Source: Actinomycetes bacterium
Lineage (GTDB): Bacteria; Actinomycetota; Actinomycetes; Actinomycetales; Cellulomonadaceae
Reading direction: 5' to 3'
DNA length: 8,694 nucleotides
NCBI GenBank assembly: GCA_023388235.1
Contig: JAEWGQ010000327.1
Span: forward strand, 1-8,694
In this document: piece after piece, positions 1 through 5,912 of the stretch
Numbering within the stretch: the stretch's first letter is position 1
Layout: the number at the start of each line of letters is the position of its first letter
Translations under genes and position numbers: made by a program
Notes under the pieces: generated by a model
Seen by the model: only the letters and a program-made list of their open reading frames with translations
Databases searched by the model: none
What the model was told of the DNA's origin: nothing

Positions 1-963
1 CAGCAGCAGCCGGCGCGACCTGGCGGGCGCGGCGAGCAGGGCGCCGCTGAGCAGCTCCACGACAGAGGCGTCGTCGCCGCGCGCCAGGACGGTGGGGGCC
101 AGGCGCTCGAGCACGGGGCCGTCGCCCTGCACGAGCACCGGGAGCAGCGGGACGGCCCGCGCGGCGACCTCGTCGTCGGTGACCTCGAGCCGGTCGGCCA
201 GCACCCCGGCCCACGCGGCGCGGTCACCGGGTCGCTGCGCGGCGTCGAGGGCGCGGAACGCCAGGTCGACCGCCTCGTCGCGCCCGATCCAGCCCCGTGC
301 GGCGGCCGGGCCGAGCGTCGCGGCGAACGGCCCGGTGGCGGGCACCCCCGCGGCCACGGCGGCACGCGCGTGCTCGGCGTAGCGCGGCGCGAGGCGGTCG
401 CCCGCGATCCACCCCCGGTCGCGCGGCACCAGGTCGTCGTCACCGGCGACGCCGAGGGCACCGGCCGCGTACACGGACCAGTCCTTGAGGTAGTCGAGGT
501 GCTCCGGCACGGGCAGGTCGTGCGCCAGCACCAGCCGGACGACGGCCCCGGCGAACCGCGTCGTGTCGTGGGTCCACATCCGCAGCCGCGGCACGCACGC
601 GCTCGCGACGAGCTGCAGGGCGAACTCCGGCCCCCGGGTGGCGAGGACCTCGGCGAGCACCTCGTCCGGGACGGTGCCCGGTCCGGGCAGCACCGCGACG
701 GCGCGGCGGGCGTCCACGCCGACCCGGACCGCGAACAGGCCGAGCAGCGCGCGGTCGACGTCCACCCACGGGACGAAGCCGTAGGTGCCGGGCGCGGTCT
801 CGCCGAGGGCGCCCCACGGGCCGGACCGGAGCCCGGCCAGCGCGACGCGGCGCTGCTCCGGGGTGCCGAGCGGCAGCGTGGCGGCGTCGGCGGGCGTCGC
901 GTCGGCCCAGCCGAGCTCGCGGAACACCCGCACGGCGGCGCGCAGCCGCTCCGGCGCTGTCAT
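1..963 (-). CDS. Hypothetical protein, N-terminal 321 residues (runs off left edge)
   Basis: An open minus-strand frame runs from an ATG at 963-961 to the window edge without a stop, so the C-terminus is missing. The translation begins MTAPERLRAAVRVFRELGWA. It is soluble-looking, rich in Ala, Leu, Arg and Asp, and mostly helical. There is no signal peptide or membrane segment. Recognisable stretches include PWVDVDRALLGLFAVRVGVD near residue 70, CVPRLRMWTHDTTRFAG near 130 and LKDWSVYAAGALGVAGDDD near 165. The second half looks like repeated helical pairs, as in HEAT/ARM-like scaffolds (inference). I do not recognise the family; a large actinobacterial DUF with helical repeats is possible. It starts 28 nt after the stop of the upstream MerR gene on the same strand and could be the last gene of that transcript. 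No strong Shine-Dalgarno precedes the ATG. The frame has the strong third-position GC expected of a real gene, and no other frame here encodes a plausible protein. Confidence 0.8.
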   Translation of the reverse strand, partial: MTAPERLRAAVRVFRELGWADATPADAATLPLGTPEQRRVALAGLRSGPWGALGETAPGTYGFVPWVDVDRALLGLFAVRVGVDARRAVAVLPGPGTVPDEVLAEVLATRGPEFALQLVASACVPRLRMWTHDTTRFAGAVVRLVLAHDLPVPEHLDYLKDWSVYAAGALGVAGDDDLVPRDRGWIAGDRLAPRYAEHARAAVAAGVPATGPFAATLGPAAARGWIGRDEAVDLAFRALDAAQRPGDRAAWAGVLADRLEVTDDEVAARAVPLLPVLVQGDGPVLERLAPTVLARGDDASVVELLSGALLAAPARSRRLLL

Positions 964-991
964 CGCGGGCGGTGCCGGGAGCGGGCGGGGT

Positions 992-1576
992 TCAGCCGGC
1001 GGTGCGGGCGGCGCGGCGGGCGGCGAGCTCGTCGTGCGCGTGCGCGACGGGGGTGTCGTCCTCGGCGCGCTCGGTGGGCAGCTCGGCGAGCGTGCCCTCG
1101 ACCTCGCGCCAGACGCGCCCGACGGCGATGCCGAACACGCCCTGGCCGCCCTGCACGAGGTCGATGACCTCGTCGGCCGACGTGCACTCGTACACGGACG
1201 CGCCGTCGGACATCAGGGTGATCTGGGCCAGGTCGTCGACGCCGCGCTCGCGCAGGTGGCTCACGGCCGCGCGGATCTGCTGCAGCGAGACGCCGGTGTC
1301 GAGGAGCCGCTTGACGACCTTGAGCACGAGGATGTCGCGGAACGAGTAGAGGCGCTGGGTGCCGGACCCGGTCGCGGGCCGGACGGACGGCTCGACGAGG
1401 CCGGTGCGGGCCCAGTAGTCGAGCTGGCGGTACGTGATGCCGGCGGCGCGGCAGGCGGTCGGCCCGCGGTAGCCCGTCGTGACGTCGAGGTCCGGCAGGT
1501 CGTCGCCGAACAGCAGGCCCTGCGCACGCTGGGGGACGCCGCCTGCCGCCTCGGCGGTCTGCTCGGTGCCGGTCAC
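992..1576 (-). CDS. MerR-family transcriptional regulator, Rv1830/ResR (McdR) type
   Basis: A DNA-binding regulator of 194 residues. The region around residues 36-82 (GYRGPTACRAAGITYRQLDY, then WARTGLVEPSVRPATGSGTQ and RLYSF) is the MerR winged helix-turn-helix, nearly identical to M. tuberculosis Rv1830. It is followed by the conserved dimerisation helix (DILVLKVVKRLLDTGVSLQQ, 81-100) and an effector-like C-terminal part with VYECTSADEVIDLVQGGQG at 128-146. The N-terminal LLFGDDLP is also typical. No cysteine pattern for metal or redox sensing is seen. Rv1830 is linked in mycobacteria to growth and division control and antibiotic resilience; the same role here is inference. I chose GTG 1576 because GGAGGA (1586-1581) lies 4 nt upstream. 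An in-frame TTG at 1645 would add 23 residues but falls inside the predicted -10 element, so it cannot be the start of that transcript. The gene lies 142 nt after the nuclease gene and appears to have its own promoter. Confidence 0.92.
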   Translation of the reverse strand: MTGTEQTAEAAGGVPQRAQGLLFGDDLPDLDVTTGYRGPTACRAAGITYRQLDYWARTGLVEPSVRPATGSGTQRLYSFRDILVLKVVKRLLDTGVSLQQIRAAVSHLRERGVDDLAQITLMSDGASVYECTSADEVIDLVQGGQGVFGIAVGRVWREVEGTLAELPTERAEDDTPVAHAHDELAARRAARTAG

Positions 1577-1580
1577 GGGG

Positions 1581-1586
1581 TCCTCC
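1581..1586 (-). promoter_or_regulatory. Shine-Dalgarno that decides the MerR start
   Basis: GGAGGA on the minus strand, four bases before GTG 1576. It is the only strong ribosome-binding site near the gene's 5' end and argues for the short (194-residue) protein. Confidence 0.75.
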
Positions 1587-1644
1587 GCTCGTCGCGTCCG
1601 TCCCGCCGGTGCGGCGGTCGCGGATCTGTGCTGCTCCGGGTGCA

Positions 1645-1673
1645 ACGCTAGGGCCGGCCCGGGGGGTGGTCAA
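1645..1673 (-). promoter_or_regulatory. SigA-type promoter of the Rv1830-like merR gene
   Basis: On the minus strand, TTGACC (1673-1668) is separated by exactly 17 bases (1667-1651, a GC-rich run) from TAGCGT (1650-1645). Both hexamers fit the actinobacterial housekeeping consensus (TTGACN / TANNNT) and the spacing is optimal. Transcription should start near 1638, giving a leader of about 62 nt to GTG 1576. The spacer is the ordinary 17 bp rather than the stretched 19-20 bp typical of promoters activated by MerR-type twisting, so MerR autoregulation at this element would more likely be repression or act from upstream (inference). Confidence 0.6.
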
Positions 1674-1718
1674 CGACCGCGCCCTCCGCGGTTCTCGGCG
1701 TGTCGCGCACGGCGTGTC

Positions 1719-2276
1719 TCACCCTCCACCTGAGGTTGAACCTCGGCCTTGACCACCGGGCTCGCCGCGCTCGAAGTCGTCCGGCGAGACGTGGTCGAGG
1801 AACTCGCGGAACTGCGCCACCTGCTCCTCCGGGTTGCCCTCCTCCGCGTCGTCCTCCGGCCCCGCCGGCGTGGCCTCCACGCCCACCTCGGCCAGCACGT
1901 CGGTCGCGCACAGCACCGGGCAGCCGACCCGCACGGCGAGCGCGATCGCGTCCGAGGCGCGCGCGTCCACCCGCGTCGCCCCGTCCCCCAGCACCAGCGC
2001 CGCGTGGAAGACGCCGCCGACGAGCTCGGTGATCTCGACCTGCCGCACCCGCACCCCCAGCGACACCAGCACGTCCCGCATCAGGTCGTGCGTCATCGGC
2101 CGCGGCGGCACCACCCCGGCCTGCGCGGTCGCGATCGCCCCGGCCTCCGTCGGCCCGATCGCGATCGGGACGATCAGCTCGCCCACCGGCTCGAGGAGCA
2201 GCACGACGAGCTCGTCGTCGCCGGGGTGCCGGCGTACGCCGAGGACCTCGAGCTCGACCAGGTCGTCCTCGTGCAC
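1719..2276 (-). CDS. Bifunctional nuclease family protein (BFN/DUF151), Rv1829 orthologue
   Basis: A 185-residue cytoplasmic protein. Residues 5-135 form the bifunctional nuclease domain. Conserved blocks are LIVPIAIGPTEAGAIATAQ (34-52), PPRPMTHDLMRDVLVSLG (57-74) and DARASDAIALAVRVGCPV (104-121), and they match mycobacterial Rv1829 closely. An acidic linker (about 139-151) leads to FREFLDHVSPDDF (156-168), which is also present in Rv1829. The family is named after a plant protein reported to cleave both DNA and RNA; activity in actinobacteria is not well established. The GTG at 2276 is the most upstream start possible, because an in-frame TAG lies four codons before it (2288-2286). There is no good Shine-Dalgarno, but a -10 element lies 6 nt upstream, suggesting a leaderless mRNA. 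The C-terminal tail (GGQGRGSTSGGG) is low complexity. It lies 94 nt downstream of the FtsR-like gene, with a conserved neighbour on each side. Confidence 0.92.
   Translation of the reverse strand: MHEDDLVELEVLGVRRHPGDDELVVLLLEPVGELIVPIAIGPTEAGAIATAQAGVVPPRPMTHDLMRDVLVSLGVRVRQVEITELVGGVFHAALVLGDGATRVDARASDAIALAVRVGCPVLCATDVLAEVGVEATPAGPEDDAEEGNPEEQVAQFREFLDHVSPDDFERGEPGGQGRGSTSGGG
1732..1744. repeat. Palindrome GAGGTT-G-AACCTC, candidate operator
   Basis: Perfect 6-bp inverted repeat around one central base, lying within the last codons of the nuclease gene and about 60 bp upstream of the merR -35 element. A related half-site, TCACCCTC (1719-1726), forms a 7-of-8 match with GAGGTTGA (1732-1739) as a second, overlapping inverted repeat. 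The AT-leaning palindrome stands out from the GC-rich surroundings. Binding by the MerR product or the FtsR-like product is inference. Confidence 0.4.
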
Positions 2277-2282
2277 GCGTCC

Positions 2283-2288
2283 ACGCTA
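2283..2288 (-). promoter_or_regulatory. -10 element for a leaderless transcript of the nuclease gene
   Basis: TAGCGT on the minus strand is followed by six bases (GGACGC) and then the GTG start at 2276. TANNNT placed 6-7 nt before a start codon is the signature of leaderless actinobacterial mRNAs, in which transcription begins on the start codon. The hexamer is identical to the -10 of the next merR gene. No convincing -35 is visible, which is common for leaderless promoters. The same TAG also acts as the in-frame stop that fixes the start. Confidence 0.5.
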
Positions 2289-2370
2289 CGACGGCGCGCC
2301 GGTCCGCGCACCGTCCCGCACCCGCCCGGGGCCCGCCGCCGCGGCGCACCCCGGCCGCGGGCGCCACGCG

Positions 2371-3168
2371 CTACGGCGTGAGGTCCGCGACCCCGGCCCG
2401 CACCAGGGCGGTGTGCAGCCGGGTGCACAGCTCCCCCACCTCGGCCGCCACCGTGCTCGCGCGCCCGCGCGCCGACGGCGAGGACTGGCCGCGCCACGGT
2501 GCGACGACGGTCTCCACCATGTCGATCTGGCGGTCGGCGGCGCTGCGGAACGGACGCAGGTGCCGGGCCTCGATGCCGTGCTCGGCCAGCGCGCTCGCCG
2601 CCAGCACGACGTCCTTCGCCCAGGCGTCGAGGTGCCCCGAGGCCGACGGACGCAGCACGCCCGCCTGCACGAGGTCCGCCACCAGCTGCTCGTCCACCCC
2701 CGCCTCGCGGGCCAGCGCGGCGGTCGTGTACCGGGCGTCGACGGCCCCGGAGCGCGGCACGCCGTCCTGGGTGACGACCAGCGCCGGCGACGGCGCCTCG
2801 GTGTCCGTGCCGGCGTCCAGCGCGGCCAGGCGCTCGCCGATCACCTTCAGGGGCACGTACCGGTCGCGCTGCTCGCGCAGCACGAAGCGCAGGCGCTCCA
2901 GGTCCGCCGGGCTGTACTGGCGGTAGCCGGCGGCGGTGCGCACCGGGTCCACGAGGCCCTGCTCCTCGAGGAACCGGAGCTTGGAGTTCGTCACCGCCGG
3001 GAACTCGATCCGCAGCGCGGCCAGCACGTCGGAGATCCGCATGGTCGCCTGGCGGGACAGCCCGCGCGGCCACGGGCCGGCGGCCTCCTCCGGGGCCGCC
3101 GGCGCGGCGTCGCGGGGGGCCGGCTCCGGCGCGGGCTCGGGACGGCGGGCGGGGCGCGCCGGGCTCAC
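2371..3168 (-). CDS. ftsR: MerR-family regulator, FtsR/Rv1828 type
   Basis: A 265-residue transcription factor. After a Pro/Ala-rich extension (1-40), the winged helix-turn-helix starts at MRISDVLAALRIEFPAVTNS (43-62), then KLRFLEEQGLVDPVRTAAGY (63-82), RQYSPADLERLRFVLREQRD (83-102) and RYVPLKVI. A second small helical domain spans roughly 146-185. The family signature RHLRPFRSAADRQ lies at 202-214, and the same block is found in M. tuberculosis Rv1828. The Corynebacterium glutamicum orthologue FtsR activates ftsZ; regulation of division genes here is inference by homology. The GTG start at 3168 overlaps the FHA gene's TGA by 4 nt (GTGA), suggesting coupled translation. An alternative start is Met43 (ATG 3042), which would remove the extension and give the usual family N-terminus, but it has only a weak AGG upstream. 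The next gene (nuclease) follows after 94 nt. Confidence 0.9.
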   Translation of the reverse strand: MSPARPARRPEPAPEPAPRDAAPAAPEEAAGPWPRGLSRQATMRISDVLAALRIEFPAVTNSKLRFLEEQGLVDPVRTAAGYRQYSPADLERLRFVLREQRDRYVPLKVIGERLAALDAGTDTEAPSPALVVTQDGVPRSGAVDARYTTAALAREAGVDEQLVADLVQAGVLRPSASGHLDAWAKDVVLAASALAEHGIEARHLRPFRSAADRQIDMVETVVAPWRGQSSPSARGRASTVAAEVGELCTRLHTALVRAGVADLTP

Positions 3169-3680
3169 TGCGCGGGCGCGGCCGGCTGACCGCCCGGCCG
3201 GGCCGCGGGGCTCGGGTGGAACGTCATCCGGAACTTGCCGATCTGCACCTCGTCGCCGGCGCGCAGCACGGCCTGGTCGATCCGCTCCCGGTTCACGTAC
3301 GTGCCGTTGAGCGAGCCGACGTCGCGCACCACGAAGTCGTCGAGCTCCCGGACGAACTCCGCGTGCTTGCGGGACACCGTCACGTCGTCCAGGAAGATGT
3401 CGGCGCTCGGGCTGCGCCCGGCGACCGTGCGGTCCGCGTCGAGCAGGAACCGCGCGCCCGAGCTCGGGCCGCGCTGCATCACGAGCAGCGCCGACGTGCG
3501 CGGCAGGGCCTGCACCGCCGCGGCCTGCTCGGCCGTCAGCCCCGCCGGTCCCGCCGGGTCCAGGTCGAGCGACCCGAGGGACCCGAAGCTGATCGTCGTG
3601 TCGGGGGTGGCGGGCGCCGTCGCCCCGTCGCGGGCCGTCGGGGGCGTCCCGCCGCCCGGCACCTGCTGCTCGTCGCTCAT
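3165..3680 (-). CDS. garA: FHA-domain metabolic switch protein, GarA/OdhI type
   Basis: 171 residues. The C-terminal FHA domain (about 62-155) keeps all phosphothreonine-binding residues: GR at 88-89, SRKH at 103-106 and the GSLNGTYVN loop at 122-130. DIFLDDVTVSR and GDEVQIGKFR are nearly identical to M. tuberculosis GarA. The N-terminal tail carries a Thr pair (Thr28-Thr29 in PDTTISFG) at the place of the GarA/OdhI ETTS motif. In relatives, Ser/Thr kinases (PknB/PknG) phosphorylate one of these Thr residues, after which the FHA domain binds its own tail. The unphosphorylated form inhibits 2-oxoglutarate dehydrogenase and affects glutamate enzymes. The flanking residues differ from the mycobacterial motif. 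The start is ATG 3680, with GGAGG (3690-3686) at an ideal 5-nt spacing; the longer frame upstream is unrelated. It overlaps the ftsR start by 4 nt. It lies where gcvH-garA is found in Mycobacterium, but gcvH is missing. Confidence 0.95.
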   Translation of the reverse strand: MSDEQQVPGGGTPPTARDGATAPATPDTTISFGSLGSLDLDPAGPAGLTAEQAAAVQALPRTSALLVMQRGPSSGARFLLDADRTVAGRSPSADIFLDDVTVSRKHAEFVRELDDFVVRDVGSLNGTYVNRERIDQAVLRAGDEVQIGKFRMTFHPSPAARPGGQPAAPAQ

Positions 3681-3692
3681 GCCAGCCTCCAG

Positions 3693-3720
3693 ACCTGCTG
3701 CAACACCTGCCCCGACCTGC
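3693..3720. repeat. Three ACCTGC direct repeats in the garA leader
   Basis: ACCTGC occurs at 3693-3698, 3705-3710 and 3715-3720 (GCAGGT on the coding strand), spaced 12 and 10 bases apart, or about one helical turn. They lie between the putative -10 and the Shine-Dalgarno of garA. They may be a protein-binding site or chance; no known regulator is assigned. Confidence 0.35.
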
Positions 3721-3735
3721 ACCGGGGTCCCGGAC

Positions 3736-3741
3736 AGCCTA
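3736..3741 (-). promoter_or_regulatory. Possible -10 element for garA
   Basis: TAGGCT on the minus strand fits TANNNT and would start transcription near 3729, giving a leader of about 50 nt before ATG 3680. No clear -35 is visible 16-18 bp upstream, so this is tentative. A separate promoter is plausible because 119 bp separate garA from the upstream DUF881 gene, while most other genes in the cluster overlap. Confidence 0.35.
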
Positions 3742-3751
3742 CGGGGCGCAG

Positions 3752-3772
3752 GGCGGGTGAGCACAGCCCGCC
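3752..3772 (-). terminator. Weak hairpin after the second DUF881 gene
   Basis: GGCGGG (3752-3757) and CCCGCC (3767-3772) form a 6-bp GC stem with a 9-nt loop, 28 nt after the DUF881 stop. There is no U-tract, so it may only weaken read-through or be an attenuator in front of garA. Confidence 0.25.
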
Positions 3773-3799
3773 TCACGGGTGACGTGCCCGCGCCGCCCG

Positions 3800-4582
3800 T
3801 CAGTCCCCGGCGGAGCGCGGCGTGGCGTACTTCGGGTCCGGCACCGTGCGGGTCGCGGTGACCTCGACCTGGTCGTGCGACTCCACCGCGGCGGTCCCGC
3901 CGTCGATCTGGACCTTGGCGAGCGCGCCGCCCGGGATCGCCAGCGCCGTCGCGATCGTGTCGGGGTCCCCGATCGCGACCCAGCGGTACGGCGGCGACAG
4001 CAGCGTGCCGTCGACCTCGATGCCGTCGTCGGTCCCGAGCACGTAGGAGGACGCCGTCAGGCGCTGGTCGTTGAGCTGCACCGCCTCCGCGCCGGCGTTG
4101 CGGAGCTCCTCGAGCAGGTTGAGCAGGGTGAGCGCCGAGACCGACTGCTCGGGGTCGCGCACCGTCACCGTGACGCCGGGGCCCTCGGCGGGCAGCCGGC
4201 CGGACAGGATGCCGAGGGCGGCGGCGCTGCGGGTCGCCGCGTCGAGCGCCGCCTCGCGGCTGGTGGAGCCCGACTGCAGCTCCTGGTGGGTGCGCTCCAG
4301 CTCGGACACCTGGTCCTGGAGCTCGTCGGCCTGCCGCGTCGTCTGGTCCAGCAGCGAGACGAGCTCGGACTCGCGCATCGTGCTCAGGCTCTCGGAGTCG
4401 GTCTGGCGCACCTGCACCGCGATCGCGAAGCCCAGGAGCACGCACAGCACGCCGGTCAGCACCTGCGCCCGCGTCGCGCGCGGCCGCAGCGCGCGGGCGA
4501 GCGCGCGCCAGCCCACCACCGGCTGCGCGGCGGGGGTGTCGGACCCGGCGGTGCCGGGAGCGGCGTCGTCGGGCACGGTCAT
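3800..4582 (-). CDS. DUF881 membrane-anchored protein (Rv1825-like)
   Basis: 260 residues. A short cytoplasmic N-terminus with several Arg residues (25-38) precedes one membrane segment (VLTGVLCVLLGFAIAVQV, 41-58). An extracytoplasmic coiled coil follows (about 62-115, with LVSLLDQTTRQADELQDQVS and ELERTHQEL), then the DUF881 domain (about 120-245). Typical blocks are GPGVTVTVRDPE, LLNLLEELRNAGAEAVQLND, PPYRWVAIGDPDTIATAL and the closing VEVTATR. DUF881 proteins often occur in pairs flanking Sbp in actinobacteria, and in Firmicutes they lie near division and wall genes. The biochemical function is unknown; a scaffold role at the membrane is inference. The ATG start at 4582 overlaps the sbp TGA by 4 nt (ATGA). 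The ORF ends 119 bp before garA. Confidence 0.9.
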   Translation of the reverse strand: MTVPDDAAPGTAGSDTPAAQPVVGWRALARALRPRATRAQVLTGVLCVLLGFAIAVQVRQTDSESLSTMRESELVSLLDQTTRQADELQDQVSELERTHQELQSGSTSREAALDAATRSAAALGILSGRLPAEGPGVTVTVRDPEQSVSALTLLNLLEELRNAGAEAVQLNDQRLTASSYVLGTDDGIEVDGTLLSPPYRWVAIGDPDTIATALAIPGGALAKVQIDGGTAAVESHDQVEVTATRTVPDPKYATPRSAGD

Positions 4583-4911
4583 GCCTTGAACAGGTGCCGG
4601 CGGATCGCCGCCACGTTGGAGAAGATGCGGATCCCGAGCACCACCACGACGCCGGTGGACAGCTGCGACCCGACGCCGAGCTGGTCGCCGAGGAACACGA
4701 TCAGCGCCGCGACCACCACGTTCGACAGGAACGACACGAGGAACACCCGGTCGTCGAACAGCCCGTCGAGCACCGCCCGCAGGCCGCCGAACAGGGCGTC
4801 CAGCGCCGCGACCACCGCGATCGGCAGGTAGGGCTGCAGCGCCGCCGGGACGGTCGGCTCCAGCACCAGGCCCGCCACCACGCCGATGACCAGTCCGATG
4901 ACCGCGATCAC
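4579..4911 (-). CDS. sbp: Small basic protein Sbp (DUF1290), integral membrane
   Basis: 110 residues, almost entirely hydrophobic. Membrane segments lie at about 2-18, 29-47, 56-75 and 84-100. The family core LDALFGGLRAVLDGLFDD (37-54) matches Sbp proteins found from Bacillus (where sbp lies just upstream of ftsA-ftsZ) to Mycobacterium (Rv1824). The basic C-terminus (IRRHLFKA) probably lies in the cytoplasm. The function is unknown; a link to the division or envelope machinery is suggested only by gene neighbourhood. The GTG start at 4911 overlaps the previous DUF881 stop (GTGA), and its own stop overlaps the next ATG, so all three proteins are probably made together in fixed ratio. A much longer frame upstream of the GTG is the shadow of the DUF881 gene; only the part from the GTG resembles the family. 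Confidence 0.93.
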   Translation of the reverse strand: MIAVIGLVIGVVAGLVLEPTVPAALQPYLPIAVVAALDALFGGLRAVLDGLFDDRVFLVSFLSNVVVAALIVFLGDQLGVGSQLSTGVVVVLGIRIFSNVAAIRRHLFKA

Positions 4912-5912
4912 AGGTCCCCCTCGCTGTCGTGCCCGTCGCCGGCCGCCGCCCGCGGCTCCGGCCCCCCGGACAGTGTGCCCGACGGCTGGGCGCTGCCGGA
5001 CGGACCGGGGTCCCCCCCGGGCAGGACCGCCACGCCCTCGGGCAGGCGCGCCGAGCGCAGGGTGACCGTGCCCGCCGCGGGCAGGTCCAGCGCGCGCTGC
5101 GACGACACCTGCGTGCGGATGCCGTACGTCGACTGCAGCACGGCGAGCAGCTGCCCGCCGGACGTCCGGGTCAGCCGGGTCTGCATGTCCTGCGGGTCGC
5201 CGACCGCCTCGATCGTGTACGGCCCCACCAGCGGCACCACGTCGACGAGGATCGCGTCGCCGGCGGCGCGGATGGCGGTCGTCGGGGCCAGCCGCTCGCC
5301 GTTGACGGCCACGGCCTCCGCGCCGGACGCCCACAGGCCGTTGACGACGATCTGCAGGTCGCTGTCGCGCACCCGGGAGTCCGGGTCGTCCTCGTCCCCG
5401 ACCTGCTCGGCGTCCTCGAGCGTGATCCGCAGCCCCTCGCCGGTGACGGCCGTGGCGCCCGCGCGGACCGAGTCCGCGGCGAGCTGGTCGAGCAGCGGGG
5501 AGTCCGCGGACGACAGCGCCGCCTGCTGCAGGGCCGCGATCTGCTCGGTCAGCAGGGCGCTGCGCTGCCGGAGGTCGTCGAGCTCGGCGCTGCGGTCCTG
5601 GATCTGCCCCGCCAGCACCTCGCGGGCGACGAGCGCCGACGGCTGGGGCGTGCGCAGCGCGAGCACCGACCACGTCGTGGCGGTGCCGAGGGCGACGGCG
5701 AGCACGGCCACCGCGAGCGTGCCGGCTCCCCCGCGCCGCCGGGTCCGCCCCAGCCGCGCGCGGCGCTCGGCCGCGTCCCGGTACTCGGGGTCGAGCGGGT
5801 TGCGGATCACCTCGGTCAGCAGCGACATCGAGGCGTCCGGGCGGCGCCACGCCGGGCGCCCGGCCGCGGGGCGGTCGGGTCCGGTGCCCGGGGCGCCGTC
5901 GCGTGGCGTCAC
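4908..5912 (-). CDS. DUF881 membrane-anchored protein (Rv1823-like)
   Basis: 334 residues from a GTG overlapping the pgsA-type stop by 4 nt (GTGA). It has a Pro/Gly-rich cytoplasmic part, then MSLLTEVIRNPLDPEYRDAA (29-48), an Arg-rich stretch (51-60), one membrane segment (about 63-87), a coiled coil (about 95-132) and the DUF881 domain (about 145-285). Motifs include GEGLRITLED, SDLQIVVNGLWASGAEAVAV and PYTIEAVGDPQDMQ. The last 45 residues or so are a disordered Gly/Pro/Ser tail. It resembles the second DUF881 protein in layout and is probably an old paralogue. Relatives often begin exactly at the MSLL motif, so ATG 5828 (Met29) is a credible alternative start, but no Shine-Dalgarno lies before it and the GTGA overlap favours the longer form. 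Function is unknown; co-expression with Sbp and the phospholipid synthase suggests a membrane or envelope role. Confidence 0.88.
   Translation of the reverse strand: MTPRDGAPGTGPDRPAAGRPAWRRPDASMSLLTEVIRNPLDPEYRDAAERRARLGRTRRRGGAGTLAVAVLAVALGTATTWSVLALRTPQPSALVAREVLAGQIQDRSAELDDLRQRSALLTEQIAALQQAALSSADSPLLDQLAADSVRAGATAVTGEGLRITLEDAEQVGDEDDPDSRVRDSDLQIVVNGLWASGAEAVAVNGERLAPTTAIRAAGDAILVDVVPLVGPYTIEAVGDPQDMQTRLTRTSGGQLLAVLQSTYGIRTQVSSQRALDLPAAGTVTLRSARLPEGVAVLPGGDPGPSGSAQPSGTLSGGPEPRAAAGDGHDSEGDL

Noticed and set aside
1834..3189. 451-codon plus-strand open frame across the nuclease and ftsR genes
   Set aside because: Composition is Arg/Ser/Pro-rich noise; the opposite strand encodes two recognisable conserved proteins in Rv1828-Rv1829 order.
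3681..4445. Long upstream extension of the FHA frame
   Set aside because: It is antisense-type, Arg/Pro-rich and overlaps the second DUF881 gene in another frame. ATG 3680 has an ideal GGAGG and gives the family's length.
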